Positions 15,686 to 23,724 of a stretch of DNA of 48,533 bases are shown in pieces. Numbering within the stretch: position 1 is the first letter of the stretch; the number at the start of each line of letters is the position of its first letter. The stretch is taken from contig CAJBYR010000025.1 of NCBI GenBank assembly GCA_903959855.1, positions 1-48,533 of the forward strand, written 5' to 3'. Both the position numbers and the translations under genes were made by a program. This stretch comes from an uncultured beta proteobacterium. GTDB lineage: Bacteria; Pseudomonadota; Gammaproteobacteria; Burkholderiales; Rhodocyclaceae. The notes under the pieces are model-generated. The model saw only the letters and a program-made list of their open reading frames with translations, did not search any database and was not told the DNA's origin.

Positions 15686-17080
15686 ATGACCGAAAATCTG
15701 CGCGTCGAGTACCGGAAGGTCGAGACGCTGATCCCGTTCGCTCGCAATCCGCGCACGCATTCCGAAGCGCAGATCGCCAAGCTCGCGGCCAGCATCGTCG
15801 AGTTTGGCTGGACCAACCCGGTCCTGGTGGACGGTAGCCAAGGCCTCATTGCCGGCCACGGCCGTCTGGCCGCTGCCCGCAAGCTCGGACTCACCGAGGT
15901 GCCGGTCATCGAACTCGGACACCTCTCGCCGGCACAGAAGCGCGCCTACGTGATCGCCGACAACCGCCTGGCACTTGATGCGGGATGGGATGAAGAGATG
16001 CTCGCCGCCGAACTGGCGGAACTCACGGAGTCGGGTTACGACCTGACGCTGACCGGATTCTCAAACGAGGAAATTGAAGACTTACTGGTGGATGGTGGGG
16101 AAGGAACGGCCGAGGAGTCCTCGGCTGAGTCCGACGATGCTGCCGACGAGGTACCCGATACGCCGGCCAATCCGGTCACACGCCCCGGCGATGTCTGGCA
16201 ACTGGGTGCGCATCGCGTGATCTGTGGTGATGCCGCCGATGCCACCGTGGTCGCTGCCTTGATGGCCGGCGAACAGGCGGCGCTGTCCTTCACATCACCG
16301 CCCTACGGCAACCAGCGTGACTATACGAACACCATCATTGATTGGGATGCGCTGATGCGCGGCGTATTCAATCAATTGCCCATGGCCGCCAATGGTCAGG
16401 TGCTGGTCAATCTCGGACTGATTCACCGCGACAATGAAGTCATCCCGTACTGGGATGACTGGCTCGACTGGATGCGCACGCAGGGCTGGCGGCGTTTTGC
16501 CTGGTACGTCTGGGATCAGGGGCCGGGATTGCCCGGCGACTGGAATGGTCGGCTGGCACCTTCGTTCGAGTTTGTTTTCCACTTCAACCGCCAGGCACGG
16601 CAGGCCAACAAGATCATGCCCTGCAAGTTCGCTGGTCAGGAAACGCATCTACGCAAGGACGGCAGTTCCACGGCCATGCGCAAAAAAGATGGAACGATCG
16701 GTGGCTGGACGGCTGCCGGTACGCCCACGCAGGACACCAAGATTCCCGATTCCGTGATCCGCATCATGCGGCACAAGGGAAAGATCGGACAGGACATCGA
16801 TCACCCGGCCGTGTTTCCGGTGGCACTGCCAGAGCACATTCTGGAAACCTACACCGACGCTGGCGACATCGTGTTCGAACCGTTCTGCGGCTCCGGCACC
16901 ACGTTGCTTGCGGCACAACGGACTGGCCGCGTAGTGCGGGCCACCGAGATTGCGCCCGAGTATGTCGATGTGACCATCAAACGATTCCAGCAGAACTTCC
17001 CGGAGGTGCCTGTCACGCTGGCAACCACTGGCCAGACCTTTGAGTCGGTTGTCGCAGAACGCTTGGGAGCACAGGCATGA
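15686..17080 (+). CDS. ParB-fused DNA methyltransferase (SPPY type)
   Basis: 464 residues. Residues 1-100 form a ParB/Srx-like domain with 'LIPFARNPRTHS' and 'GHGRLAAARKLG'. The methyltransferase part has the catalytic TSPPY motif near residue 203 before the SAM-binding FCGSGTT motif near 399, i.e. beta-class order. SPPY favours N4-cytosine methylation, though this is not decisive. The ATG at 15686 fits the usual family start; no Shine-Dalgarno is seen because the terminator sits there. It probably shields phage DNA from host restriction. Confidence 0.88.
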   Translation: MTENLRVEYRKVETLIPFARNPRTHSEAQIAKLAASIVEFGWTNPVLVDGSQGLIAGHGRLAAARKLGLTEVPVIELGHLSPAQKRAYVIADNRLALDAGWDEEMLAAELAELTESGYDLTLTGFSNEEIEDLLVDGGEGTAEESSAESDDAADEVPDTPANPVTRPGDVWQLGAHRVICGDAADATVVAALMAGEQAALSFTSPPYGNQRDYTNTIIDWDALMRGVFNQLPMAANGQVLVNLGLIHRDNEVIPYWDDWLDWMRTQGWRRFAWYVWDQGPGLPGDWNGRLAPSFEFVFHFNRQARQANKIMPCKFAGQETHLRKDGSSTAMRKKDGTIGGWTAAGTPTQDTKIPDSVIRIMRHKGKIGQDIDHPAVFPVALPEHILETYTDAGDIVFEPFCGSGTTLLAAQRTGRVVRATEIAPEYVDVTIKRFQQNFPEVPVTLATTGQTFESVVAERLGAQA

Positions 17081-18420
17081 CGATCTCGTGGCTGGCCGAC
17101 AAAATCGAGCAGTGGCCGACAGGCAAACTGGTGCCCTACGCCCGCAACGCCCGGACGCACTCGGACTCGCAAGTGGCGCAGATCGCTGCATCGATTGCCG
17201 AATTCGGATTCACCAATCCGATCCTGGCCGGTAGCGACGGCGTTATCGTGGCCGGGCATGGCCGCCTAGCGGCAGCCCAGAAACTTGGCATCGCGACAGT
17301 GCCGGTCGTGATCCTTGATCACCTTACCCCGACGCAGCGTCGCGCCCTGGTGATTGCCGACAACCGCATCGCAGAAAATGCCGGATGGGACGATGCCATG
17401 TTGCAGGTGGAGCTGGCCGCGTTGCAGGACGACAACTTCGATCTGTCGCTAACCGGCTTCGATGCCGATGTACTTGCTGACTTGCTGGCAGGTGAAGAGA
17501 CCACAACCGAAGGCGATACCGACGAGGATTCCGTTCCCGCCGTCGGCCCGCCAATAACGCGCCCGGGGGATGTCTGGCTCTGTGGCAACCACCGCGTGAT
17601 CTGTGGTGACTCGACGGACGCTAGCACCTACGCCGCGCTTATGGCCGGCGAGATTGCCGAGATGGTGTTCACTGACCCACCCTACAACGTGGACTATGCC
17701 AACACCGCCAAGGACAAGATGCGGGGAACTGATCGCCCGATTCTGAACGACAACCTCGGTGCAGGATTCCACGACTTCCTGCTGGCAGCACTGACGCCCA
17801 CGTTGGCCCACTGCCGGGGCGGCATCTACGTGGCAATGTCATCGTCCGAACTCGACGTCCTGCAGTCTGCCTTTCGAACGGCTGGAGGCAAGTGGTCGAC
17901 GTTCATCATCTGGGCGAAGCACACCTTCACACTCGGGCATGCGGATTATCAGCGCCAGTTTGAGCCGATCTTGTACGGTTGGCCGGCAGATGGGACTCGG
18001 CACTGGTGCGGTGCGCGCGACCAGGGCGACGTCTGGAACATCAAGAAGCCGCACAAGAACGATTTGCACCCGACCATGAAGCCGGTCGAGTTGGTCGAAC
18101 GTGCGGTACGGAATTCCAGTCGGCCGGGGGACATCGTGCTGGACTCGTTCGGCGGCTCGGGAACAACGATGATCGCTTCCGAAAAAGCCGACCGCAAGGC
18201 GCGGCTGATCGAACTGGATCCGAAGTACGTCGATGTGATTGTTCGCCGCTGGCAGGACTATGCCGGGGCGAAAGCCATCAGGCAATCCGATGGCGTGGCG
18301 TTCGACGCGCTGTCAGTCGGTGGGGAACTCCGGCAGGAGGTCGCCGCTGGTGATGTCGGCCACGTAGCTGACGTTGCGGAACTCGCCGGGGTCGTCAGCG
18401 AGGTAGATGCCGCCGACTGA
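17077..18420 (+). CDS. ParB-fused DNA adenine methyltransferase (DPPY type)
   Basis: A 447-residue paralogue of the upstream enzyme, overlapping it by four bases. The ParB-like N-terminus ('VPYARNARTHS', 'GHGRLAAAQKLG') is followed by catalytic TDPPYNVDY near residue 200 and SAM-binding FGGSGTT near 360, again beta-class order. DPPY is typical of N6-adenine enzymes. The last ~35 residues are encoded opposite a minus-strand gene (18313-18519) and look like antisense-derived filler. The functional enzyme probably ends near residue 410. Confidence 0.88.
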   Translation: MTISWLADKIEQWPTGKLVPYARNARTHSDSQVAQIAASIAEFGFTNPILAGSDGVIVAGHGRLAAAQKLGIATVPVVILDHLTPTQRRALVIADNRIAENAGWDDAMLQVELAALQDDNFDLSLTGFDADVLADLLAGEETTTEGDTDEDSVPAVGPPITRPGDVWLCGNHRVICGDSTDASTYAALMAGEIAEMVFTDPPYNVDYANTAKDKMRGTDRPILNDNLGAGFHDFLLAALTPTLAHCRGGIYVAMSSSELDVLQSAFRTAGGKWSTFIIWAKHTFTLGHADYQRQFEPILYGWPADGTRHWCGARDQGDVWNIKKPHKNDLHPTMKPVELVERAVRNSSRPGDIVLDSFGGSGTTMIASEKADRKARLIELDPKYVDVIVRRWQDYAGAKAIRQSDGVAFDALSVGGELRQEVAAGDVGHVADVAELAGVVSEVDAAD

Positions 18421-18519
18421 CTGGATTGCCACCCCGTACTTGCGGGTGAGCGCAGTCAGTTCGGCGATGAACGTGTCGTAGTTGGCTTCGAGTTGCGGGG
18501 TGGTGACGACGGCGGCCAT
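18313..18519 (-). CDS. Small accessory phage protein
   Basis: 68 residues with a strong AAGGAG site upstream. The sequence reads like a real small protein: helical N-terminus ('LEANYDTFIAELTALTRKYGVAIQS') then beta strands ('VGGIYLADDP', 'VSYVADITSGDLLPEF'). It is the last gene of the minus-strand accessory operon and overlaps the methyltransferase 3' end by 108 bases on the opposite strand. Function unknown. Confidence 0.65.
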   Translation of the reverse strand: MAAVVTTPQLEANYDTFIAELTALTRKYGVAIQSVGGIYLADDPGEFRNVSYVADITSGDLLPEFPTD

Positions 18520-18529
18520 GGTGATCTCC

Positions 18530-18907
18530 TTACGCTGCTTCAGCTTCGATGGATTCGTCGGTCACTTCGCAGGGGATCACGAAGCCAGTCAAGTAAGGCA
18601 GCCCCTTGGGGATGCCGTAGTCCTTGCTGGTCTGGCGGCCAATCGTCCAGCCCGTCCACCGCGTCACTGCGGCGTCGATGGCCTGCTGGATCGTGTGGCC
18701 CCGGAGCATCTCGTTGAGGACGTCATCCGCAAAGTGGCGTCCGTGGCGGCTGTCGAGGAACAGCCTGACCGATTCGAGGGGCTGGTAGGTGGCATCCGAA
18801 ATTGCGGTCATCGCGATCGGCCAGGCGGCTGCGGCGGTGTCGTTCATCGTGCCAAAAAAGCCCCAGGCTTCGTTCTGGGTGGCGGGGATGGTTTGCTGGG
18901 TGGTCAT
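18530..18907 (-). CDS. Accessory phage protein of unknown function
   Basis: 125 residues starting at ATG 18907 with GAAGGAG upstream and element copy 2 ending 36 bases before the start. Its central part reads 'VRLFLDSRHGRHFADDVLNEMLRGHTIQQAIDAAVTRW', followed by 'GIPKGLPYLTGFVI'. I recognise the style from mobile-element accessory genes but cannot name a function. It is followed ten bases later by the 68-residue gene, so the two are probably co-expressed. Confidence 0.7.
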   Translation of the reverse strand: MTTQQTIPATQNEAWGFFGTMNDTAAAAWPIAMTAISDATYQPLESVRLFLDSRHGRHFADDVLNEMLRGHTIQQAIDAAVTRWTGWTIGRQTSKDYGIPKGLPYLTGFVIPCEVTDESIEAEAA

Positions 18908-18943
18908 CGTTATCTCCTTCGGGTTGATCGTTGCGACACCCGT

Positions 18944-18973
18944 ATGAACGCGCTGTCTGATTGTGAAGCCAAG
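18944..18973 (-). promoter_or_regulatory. Recurrent 30-bp element, copy 2
   Basis: Read on the minus strand: CTTGGCTTC, ten variable bases, AGCGCGTTCAT. It begins right after the TAG stop of the upstream 62-residue gene and ends 36 bases before the 18907 start codon. The in-frame stop directly in front of it shows this copy is not translated as an N-terminal extension of that gene. Confidence 0.75.
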
Positions 18974-19162
18974 CTATTTGTCGAACATTTTTGAATCATT
19001 TTCGCCGTCCATTTGATCGAGCAGACATACTGCCTGGCAGTCTCCGGCAAGGGCAATCCGCAGGGTGCGAAGTGCTTGATCTCGCGACACCTCGGGTCGA
19101 CGGTTTTCAAGCAGCCAGCGAATCGATGATTCCTGGTCGTTGCCTGTGTTGGTAGGTTCCAT
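18974..19162 (-). CDS. Small accessory phage protein
   Basis: 62 residues. The ATG at 19162 is chosen because GAGGAG lies seven bases upstream; the 19176 reading in another frame has no such site. It is acidic, with a helical pattern ('SSIRWLLENRRPEVSRDQALRTLRIALAGDC'). It sits 25 bases after the gene at 19188 in the minus-strand accessory operon. No family recognised. Confidence 0.55.
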   Translation of the reverse strand: MEPTNTGNDQESSIRWLLENRRPEVSRDQALRTLRIALAGDCQAVCLLDQMDGENDSKMFDK

Positions 19163-19187
19163 CTGTCACTCCTCAAAAGTTGGGGGC

Positions 19188-19382
19188 TTACTTGCGACCC
19201 GTCACGGCGGCGAGCTTGTTACGGGCAGACTCGGATTGCCACCGGCAAGGTCCTTTGCCGCACTTGGCTTCGGCGTCCCATCGGGCGAGGATCTCTGCAT
19301 CCGTCCAGCCCTTGGCGGTCAGGTAGGCATGGTCGTCAGCATCGTAATTCGTGTGCTGCTGGAGGGCGGTGTTGGTGTGCAT
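19188..19382 (-). CDS. Small accessory phage protein
   Basis: 64 residues from ATG 19382, with GAAGGAG upstream and element copy 3 ending 36 bases before the start. The longer reading to 19469 runs through the element and is rejected. The sequence contains 'DDHAYLTAKGWTDAEILARWDAEAKCGKGPC', which looks like a compact helical domain with two cysteines near the C-terminus. Function unknown. It is the first gene of the minus-strand accessory operon and is divergent from the HU gene. Confidence 0.6.
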   Translation of the reverse strand: MHTNTALQQHTNYDADDHAYLTAKGWTDAEILARWDAEAKCGKGPCRWQSESARNKLAAVTGRK

Positions 19383-19418
19383 GGTGATCTCCTTCGAGTT
19401 GATTGATGCGATGTGCGT

Positions 19419-19448
19419 ATGAACGCGCTTTTCAATCACGAAGCCAAG
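19419..19448 (-). promoter_or_regulatory. Recurrent 30-bp element, copy 3
   Basis: On the minus strand: CTTGGCTTC, then a variable core, then AGCGCGTTCAT, with AA rather than CA before GCGCG. It lies in the divergent gap between the 64-residue gene and the HU gene, 36 bases before the 19382 start. Confidence 0.75.
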
Positions 19449-19516
19449 CTCTTTATGATGGAAGTTCAATTGGTGGGAGAATCACCGGTTTTCCAAGCCA
19501 AGGGAGCGACACCACC

Positions 19517-19810
19517 ATGAATAAATCGGAACTGATTGAAGCACTGGCCACCAAGACTGAGGTCTCCAAGGCCGCTGCCGGCAAGTCCATCGATGCACTG
19601 CTCGAAATCATTACCGCGTCCGTTGCCAAGGGCAATGATGTCGCGCTGATTGGTTTCGGTACCTTCAAGGCATCCAAGCGTGCCGCACGTACTGGCAAGA
19701 ACCCCAAGACCGGCGAAGCGCTGAAAATTGCTGCGACAACGGTTCCAACCTTCAAGGCTGGCGCTGGCTTCAAGGCCGCTGTCGCCCCGAAGAAGAAAGC
19801 CAAGAAGTAA
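19517..19810 (+). CDS. HU-family DNA-binding protein
   Basis: 97 residues with the full HU/IHF pattern: 'MNKSELIEALATKTEVSKAA' helices, 'DVALIGFGTFKASKR' beta core, and the DNA-gripping arm 'RTGKNPKTGEALKI'. An extra lysine-rich C-terminal tail (PKKKAKK) is present. AGGGAG precedes the ATG. It is monocistronic and the only plus-strand gene of the accessory block. It may organise phage DNA, aid recombination or packaging, or stand in for host HU. Confidence 0.92.
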   Translation: MNKSELIEALATKTEVSKAAAGKSIDALLEIITASVAKGNDVALIGFGTFKASKRAARTGKNPKTGEALKIAATTVPTFKAGAGFKAAVAPKKKAKK

Positions 19811-19829
19811 TCCCCTCTCCATTGGGATA

Positions 19830-19872
19830 GATCAGGGCGGCTCCGGGTGACTGGACCGCCCTGATCGTTTTT
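19830..19872. terminator. Terminator between convergent HU and DUF3489 genes
   Basis: The 11-bp arm GATCAGGGCGG (19830-19840) pairs perfectly with 19856-19866 around a 15-base loop, followed by GTTTTT on the plus strand. It ends the HU transcript and may also serve the minus-strand gene. Confidence 0.75.
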
Positions 19873-19875
19873 GGA

Positions 19876-20430
19876 TCAAGCGATCCGGTAAGTACGCTCA
19901 CCGCCCTCGGCCTTGTCCGAGGTGAGGTTGAGCCCGAGTTTCTTTTTGAATGCCCCGGCAAAGGTGCCGCGTACCGTGTGCGCCTGCCATCCGGTGGCCG
20001 CGCATATCTGGCTGATGGTGGCCCCCTCGGGGCGCTGCAGCATCTGGATCACGGTGGCCTGCTTGCTGTTCTCGCGGGTACGGGGTTTGCCCTCGACGCC
20101 GACCTTGAGCAGACCTTTTGCCGCGTCCTGCTTTTCTTGCGCCCAGTTGGCCTCAGCCGCCGACACGGCGGCCTCAACCTCCGGGTCGGGGTGAATGGCC
20201 GCCGGCGTCGGTCGTACGCGCCCCAGGGCGTCGTAGCCCTCGGCCGCGACAAACCAGTCCTTGCCACCGTTGCTGGTGATCAGGGCTTTGTTGAATAAGC
20301 CGGAGATGACTTTTTGCCGGGCCCCGCCCTTGACCCCTTCCGGGAACCAGGTGAGGCGGCCATCCGGTTGGTCGGCCGCGTGGGTCAGAACGTGGTGTTG
20401 GGTGTCGGTGAGTTTGATTGTGGTGGTCAT
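19876..20430 (-). CDS. DUF3489 domain protein
   Basis: 184 residues from ATG 20430, with GGAGC seven bases upstream. The C-terminal ~70 residues ('SKQATVIQMLQRPEGATISQICAATGWQAHTVRGTFAGAFKKKLGL') are a clear DUF3489 winged-HTH-like domain. The N-terminal part ('LTDTQHHVLTHAADQPDGRLTWFP') also matches known members. These proteins are frequent in proteobacterial prophages and mobile elements, and a regulatory DNA-binding role is likely. The longer ORF to 20595 overlaps the next gene and is rejected. Confidence 0.85.
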   Translation of the reverse strand: MTTTIKLTDTQHHVLTHAADQPDGRLTWFPEGVKGGARQKVISGLFNKALITSNGGKDWFVAAEGYDALGRVRPTPAAIHPDPEVEAAVSAAEANWAQEKQDAAKGLLKVGVEGKPRTRENSKQATVIQMLQRPEGATISQICAATGWQAHTVRGTFAGAFKKKLGLNLTSDKAEGGERTYRIA

Positions 20431-20458
20431 GTTGAGCTCCGTGTAAGTGGGGTGTGGT

Positions 20459-20707
20459 TCAGTCTTCGAGGACGATGCGCCCGTCCAGCGTGATCCAGAG
20501 GCGGGCATCTTCGGGGGTGGCCATCTCCCGCGTCTCGCGGCCAGTGGACATCCAGACGCCGTCCTTGCCCGTAAAGGTGTAGGTCTTGCCGTCATGGACG
20601 ACCTCGACCGGTTTGCCCTGGTGAAACTCGACTTGGATGTCCATCCAGCCGCGCAGGTTATGGTTGGTGTCGATGACTTTGGCCTCGATGCTTTGTTTGC
20701 TGTTCAT
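20459..20707 (-). CDS. Small accessory phage protein
   Basis: 82 residues from ATG 20707, preceded by GAGGAAG. It is rich in beta-like stretches ('GWMDIQVEFHQGKPVEVVHDGKTYTFTGKDGVWMS', 'RLWITLDGRIVLED'). Element copy 4 ends 33 bases before the start. The longer reading to 20821 runs through that element into the terminase promoter region and is rejected. Function unknown. Confidence 0.6.
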   Translation of the reverse strand: MNSKQSIEAKVIDTNHNLRGWMDIQVEFHQGKPVEVVHDGKTYTFTGKDGVWMSTGRETREMATPEDARLWITLDGRIVLED

Positions 20708-20740
20708 GCTGTCTTCCTCGTGTGTGGTGATGGTGATTGC

Positions 20741-20770
20741 ATGAACGCGCTGTTCTGGAGGGAAGCCAAG
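20741..20770 (-). promoter_or_regulatory. Recurrent 30-bp element, copy 4
   Basis: On the minus strand: CTTGGCTTC, a variable core, then AGCGCGTTCAT. It lies in the divergent gap between the 82-residue accessory gene and the terminase small subunit gene, 33 bases before the 20707 start codon. Confidence 0.75.
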
Positions 20771-20819
20771 CAATGAATCGCGTCGTTTAAAAGCTTCTGC
20801 GATCGGCTTGATGTACATC

Positions 20820-21365
20820 ATGGGTCTGTCGATACGCGCCTACGCCCGCCATCGCGGCGTCTCTCATGTAGCGGTCAAAAAGGCGATCGATACCGGCCGC
20901 ATTACGCCGGAGGCAGATGGCTCGATTGAACCCAATCGCGCCGATCTCGAATGGGCGCAGAACACCCTGGCGGCACGCAAGCCTGCCGCTGCAAAAACAC
21001 CTTCGCCGGCAGCGGAACCAGTTCGCCCGGCGAGTGCTTCGGTTGAACCTGTCGCACCACCACTCTCTACTGGCGGCACCTCCTTGTTGCAGGCCAGGAC
21101 CGTCAACGAGGTCGTCAAGGCGCAGACCAACAAGGTGCGCCTCGCCCAACTCAAGGGTGACCTCGTTGATCGGTCACAAGCCATCGCCCATGTGTTTCGC
21201 CTGGCCCGCACGGAACGTGATGCCTGGCTCAACTGGCCAGCCCGGATATCGGCCGAGATGGCTGCCAGATTGGAAGTCGATGCCCATGGACTGCATGTCG
21301 CACTGGAATCTGCCGTGCGCGATCACCTGATCGAACTCGGTGATATGCGGCCTCGGGTGGATTGA
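20820..21365 (+). CDS. Terminase small subunit (Nu1-like DNA packaging protein)
   Basis: 181 residues. The N-terminal HTH ('SIRAYARHRGVSHVAVKKAIDTGRITPEADGSI') is that of Nu1-type small terminases, which bind the packaging site. An alanine/proline-rich linker follows, then a helical C-terminal part ('RTERDAWLNWPARISAEMAARL') that contacts the large subunit. ATG 20820 fits family starts better than 20811; the ribosome site is weak. The stop overlaps the next start (TGATG). Confidence 0.85.
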   Translation: MGLSIRAYARHRGVSHVAVKKAIDTGRITPEADGSIEPNRADLEWAQNTLAARKPAAAKTPSPAAEPVRPASASVEPVAPPLSTGGTSLLQARTVNEVVKAQTNKVRLAQLKGDLVDRSQAIAHVFRLARTERDAWLNWPARISAEMAARLEVDAHGLHVALESAVRDHLIELGDMRPRVD

Positions 21366-23332
21366 TGGAACAGGAAGAGTACGAAGGCGCCCTCGATATC
21401 GAGCGTGCCTGGCGGGAGGGGCTCGTCCCAGATCCGCTGCTGTCGGTATCGGAATGGTCGGATCGGCATCGCATGCTGTCCTCCAAGGCATCGTCAGAAC
21501 CGGGCCGCTGGCGCACCAGTCGCACCCCGTATCTGAAGGCGATCATGGATTGCCTGTCGCCGACCTCGCCGGTCGAGCGGGTGGTGTTCATGAAAGCCGC
21601 CCAATTGGGAGCAACCGAGATGGGCAGCAACTGGATCGGTTACGTAATTCATCACGCCCCGGGTCCGATGATGGCGGTCTGGCCGACCGTGGAAATGGCG
21701 AAGCGCAACTCGAAGCAACGGATTGATCCGCTGATCGATGAATCCTCGATCCTGCGTGAATTGATCGCACCAGCCAGGAGCCGCGACTCGGGCAACACGA
21801 TTCTGGCGAAGGAGTTTCGCGGTGGCGTCCTAGTGATGACCGGCGCGAACAGCGCGGTCGGCCTGCGTTCGATGCCGGTGCGGTATCTCTTTCTCGACGA
21901 GGTTGATGGTTATCCGATTGACGTCGACGGCGAAGGCAGTGCCGTAGCGCTGGCCGAGGCCCGTACCCGGACATTTTCCCGGCGCAAGATCTTCATCGTA
22001 TCGACGCCGACGATTGCCGGTGTTAGCACGATTGAGCGGGAATACGAGGCCAGTGATCAGCGCCGCTACTTTGTGCCTTGTCCGCACTGCGGTCACCGGC
22101 AGTGGCTGCGCTTCGAGCAACTGCGCTGGGAGCGTGGTGAGGATGGCAACTTCCCGGATACCGCTGCCTACGTATGCGAATCATGTGAGGTGCCAATTCC
22201 CGAGCACCATAAAACATGGATGCTCGAACACGGCGAATGGCGGGCCATGGCCGACGGTGCCAGCCGCACTGCCGGCTTTCACTTGTCGAGTTTGTACAGC
22301 CCGATCGGCTGGCGCAGTTGGAAAGATGTCGCGGCTGCCTGGGAGAGTGCCATCAGTAAGGAAGCCGGATCCGCTGCCGCCATCAAGACGTTCAAGAACA
22401 CCGAACTCGGGGAAACCTGGGTCGAAGAAGGCGAAGCACCCGACTGGCAGCGCTTGCTGGAACGCCGCGAGGACTACCGGATCGGGACCATCCCGGTTGG
22501 TGGCCTGCTGCTGACCGCCGGTGCCGACGTCCAGAAGGATCGTATCGAAGTTTCGATCTGGGCCTTTGGCCGAGGCAAGGAATCCTGGCTGGTCGAGCAT
22601 CGCGTACTGATGGGTGACACCGCCCGCGACGAGGTGTGGAAAGCACTGGCCAGCGTACTGCGGGAAACTTGGACGCATGAAACCGGCTGCCAGCTTGGAC
22701 TGGGTCGTCTTGCCCTGGATACCGGCTTCGCGACGCAGGAAGCCTATGCGTTTGTCCGGGGTGTGCGCGACCCGCGTCTGATGGCCGTCAAAGGCGTCGC
22801 CCGGGGTGCTGCCCTGGTTGGCACGCCGACTGCCGTCGATGCCACATCTGGCGGCAAGAAACTTCGCCGGGGCATCAAGGTATTTTCGGTCGCGGGTGGC
22901 ATTGCCAAGCTGGAGTTCTACAACAACCTCCGGAAGTCACCAGAGGTGGCCGACGACGGTCTGACGATCCGCTATCCGGCTGGCTTTGTTCATCTGCCCA
23001 AGGTGGATGCCGAGTTCTTGCAGCAACTGTGCGCCGAGCAGCTGATTACGCGGCGCGACCGGAATGGCTTCGCCATCCGCGAGTGGCAGAAGATGCGCGA
23101 GCGCAACGAGGCACTTGACTGCTATGTCTATGCCCGAGCCGCTGCCGCAGCCTCCGGCCTCGATCGCTTCGAGGATCGGCACTGGCGCGAACTTGAACGA
23201 CAACTCGGACTGTCTCCACCGGAGGCGGTCAATGAACAACCCGCCGAGGCCACCGATTCTGGTGGCCTTAGCGTTTCTGGAGCCAATCAACGACCAGCAC
23301 GCCGCCTGATCCGCAGCCGTTGGCTTAACTGA
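21365..23332 (+). CDS. Terminase large subunit, GpA family
   Basis: About 655 residues. The N-terminal ATPase has a lambda-type phosphate loop variant ('KAAQLGATE', lysine placed early as in lambda gpA) and a Walker B-like 'FLDEVDGY'. Zinc-type cysteines follow ('CPHCGHRQW', 'CESCEVP') as usual in the GpA family, with the nuclease domain in the C-terminal half. It packages DNA into the prohead with the small subunit. The length is normal for the family. The start overlaps the small subunit stop. Confidence 0.94.
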   Translation: MEQEEYEGALDIERAWREGLVPDPLLSVSEWSDRHRMLSSKASSEPGRWRTSRTPYLKAIMDCLSPTSPVERVVFMKAAQLGATEMGSNWIGYVIHHAPGPMMAVWPTVEMAKRNSKQRIDPLIDESSILRELIAPARSRDSGNTILAKEFRGGVLVMTGANSAVGLRSMPVRYLFLDEVDGYPIDVDGEGSAVALAEARTRTFSRRKIFIVSTPTIAGVSTIEREYEASDQRRYFVPCPHCGHRQWLRFEQLRWERGEDGNFPDTAAYVCESCEVPIPEHHKTWMLEHGEWRAMADGASRTAGFHLSSLYSPIGWRSWKDVAAAWESAISKEAGSAAAIKTFKNTELGETWVEEGEAPDWQRLLERREDYRIGTIPVGGLLLTAGADVQKDRIEVSIWAFGRGKESWLVEHRVLMGDTARDEVWKALASVLRETWTHETGCQLGLGRLALDTGFATQEAYAFVRGVRDPRLMAVKGVARGAALVGTPTAVDATSGGKKLRRGIKVFSVAGGIAKLEFYNNLRKSPEVADDGLTIRYPAGFVHLPKVDAEFLQQLCAEQLITRRDRNGFAIREWQKMRERNEALDCYVYARAAAAASGLDRFEDRHWRELERQLGLSPPEAVNEQPAEATDSGGLSVSGANQRPARRLIRSRWLN

Positions 23333-23341
23333 GGATGACGC

Positions 23342-23704
23342 ATGAGCCTGCAGTCGCAACTGAACAGCTTCGTGACGCGGGTTGCCGAGATGTTCCAGCA
23401 GGTCGAGTCCCGCACCGGCCCGTTGCACCAACTCAATACCTCAGCCAAGTCGGATCTGGTCACCGCGATCAACGAACTGGCTGCACGCGAGATCGGCAGC
23501 GGAGGCAGTGGCATTGCCTTCACGCACAGCCAGGTGTCGGCAGCGACGCCCTGGACGATCAACCACAACCTGGGGTTCCGACCCGCCGTGGCGATTCTCG
23601 ATAGCGGCGGTAACGAAGTCGAGGCCGATGTCGTGCACACCGGTCCCAACCAACTGGTCATTCACTTCGCCATTCCGGTCGCCGGGGTAGCGCGGCTTAC
23701 GTAG
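23342..23704 (+). CDS. Small fibre-like structural protein
   Basis: 120 residues: a helical N-terminus ('LQSQLNSFVTRVAEMFQQVESRTGPLHQL', trimerisation-like) and a ~60-residue beta domain with 'PWTINHNLGFRPAVAILDSGGNEVEADV', common at the C-termini of phage fibre and appendage proteins. The neighbouring gene at 23725 carries a related C-terminal domain. Its place between large terminase and the gpW-like gene is unusual and suggests a head- or neck-attached fibre rather than a tail-tip one. Confidence 0.65.
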   Translation: MSLQSQLNSFVTRVAEMFQQVESRTGPLHQLNTSAKSDLVTAINELAAREIGSGGSGIAFTHSQVSAATPWTINHNLGFRPAVAILDSGGNEVEADVVHTGPNQLVIHFAIPVAGVARLT

Positions 23705-23724
23705 TCACAACACAGGAGAATCAA

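Noticed and set aside
18944-18973. 30-bp element as an ordinary sigma-70 promoter
   Set aside because: TTGGCT with an 18-base gap to TTCATA gives a very poor -10 match, and the 11-base invariant right block is longer than a -10 box.
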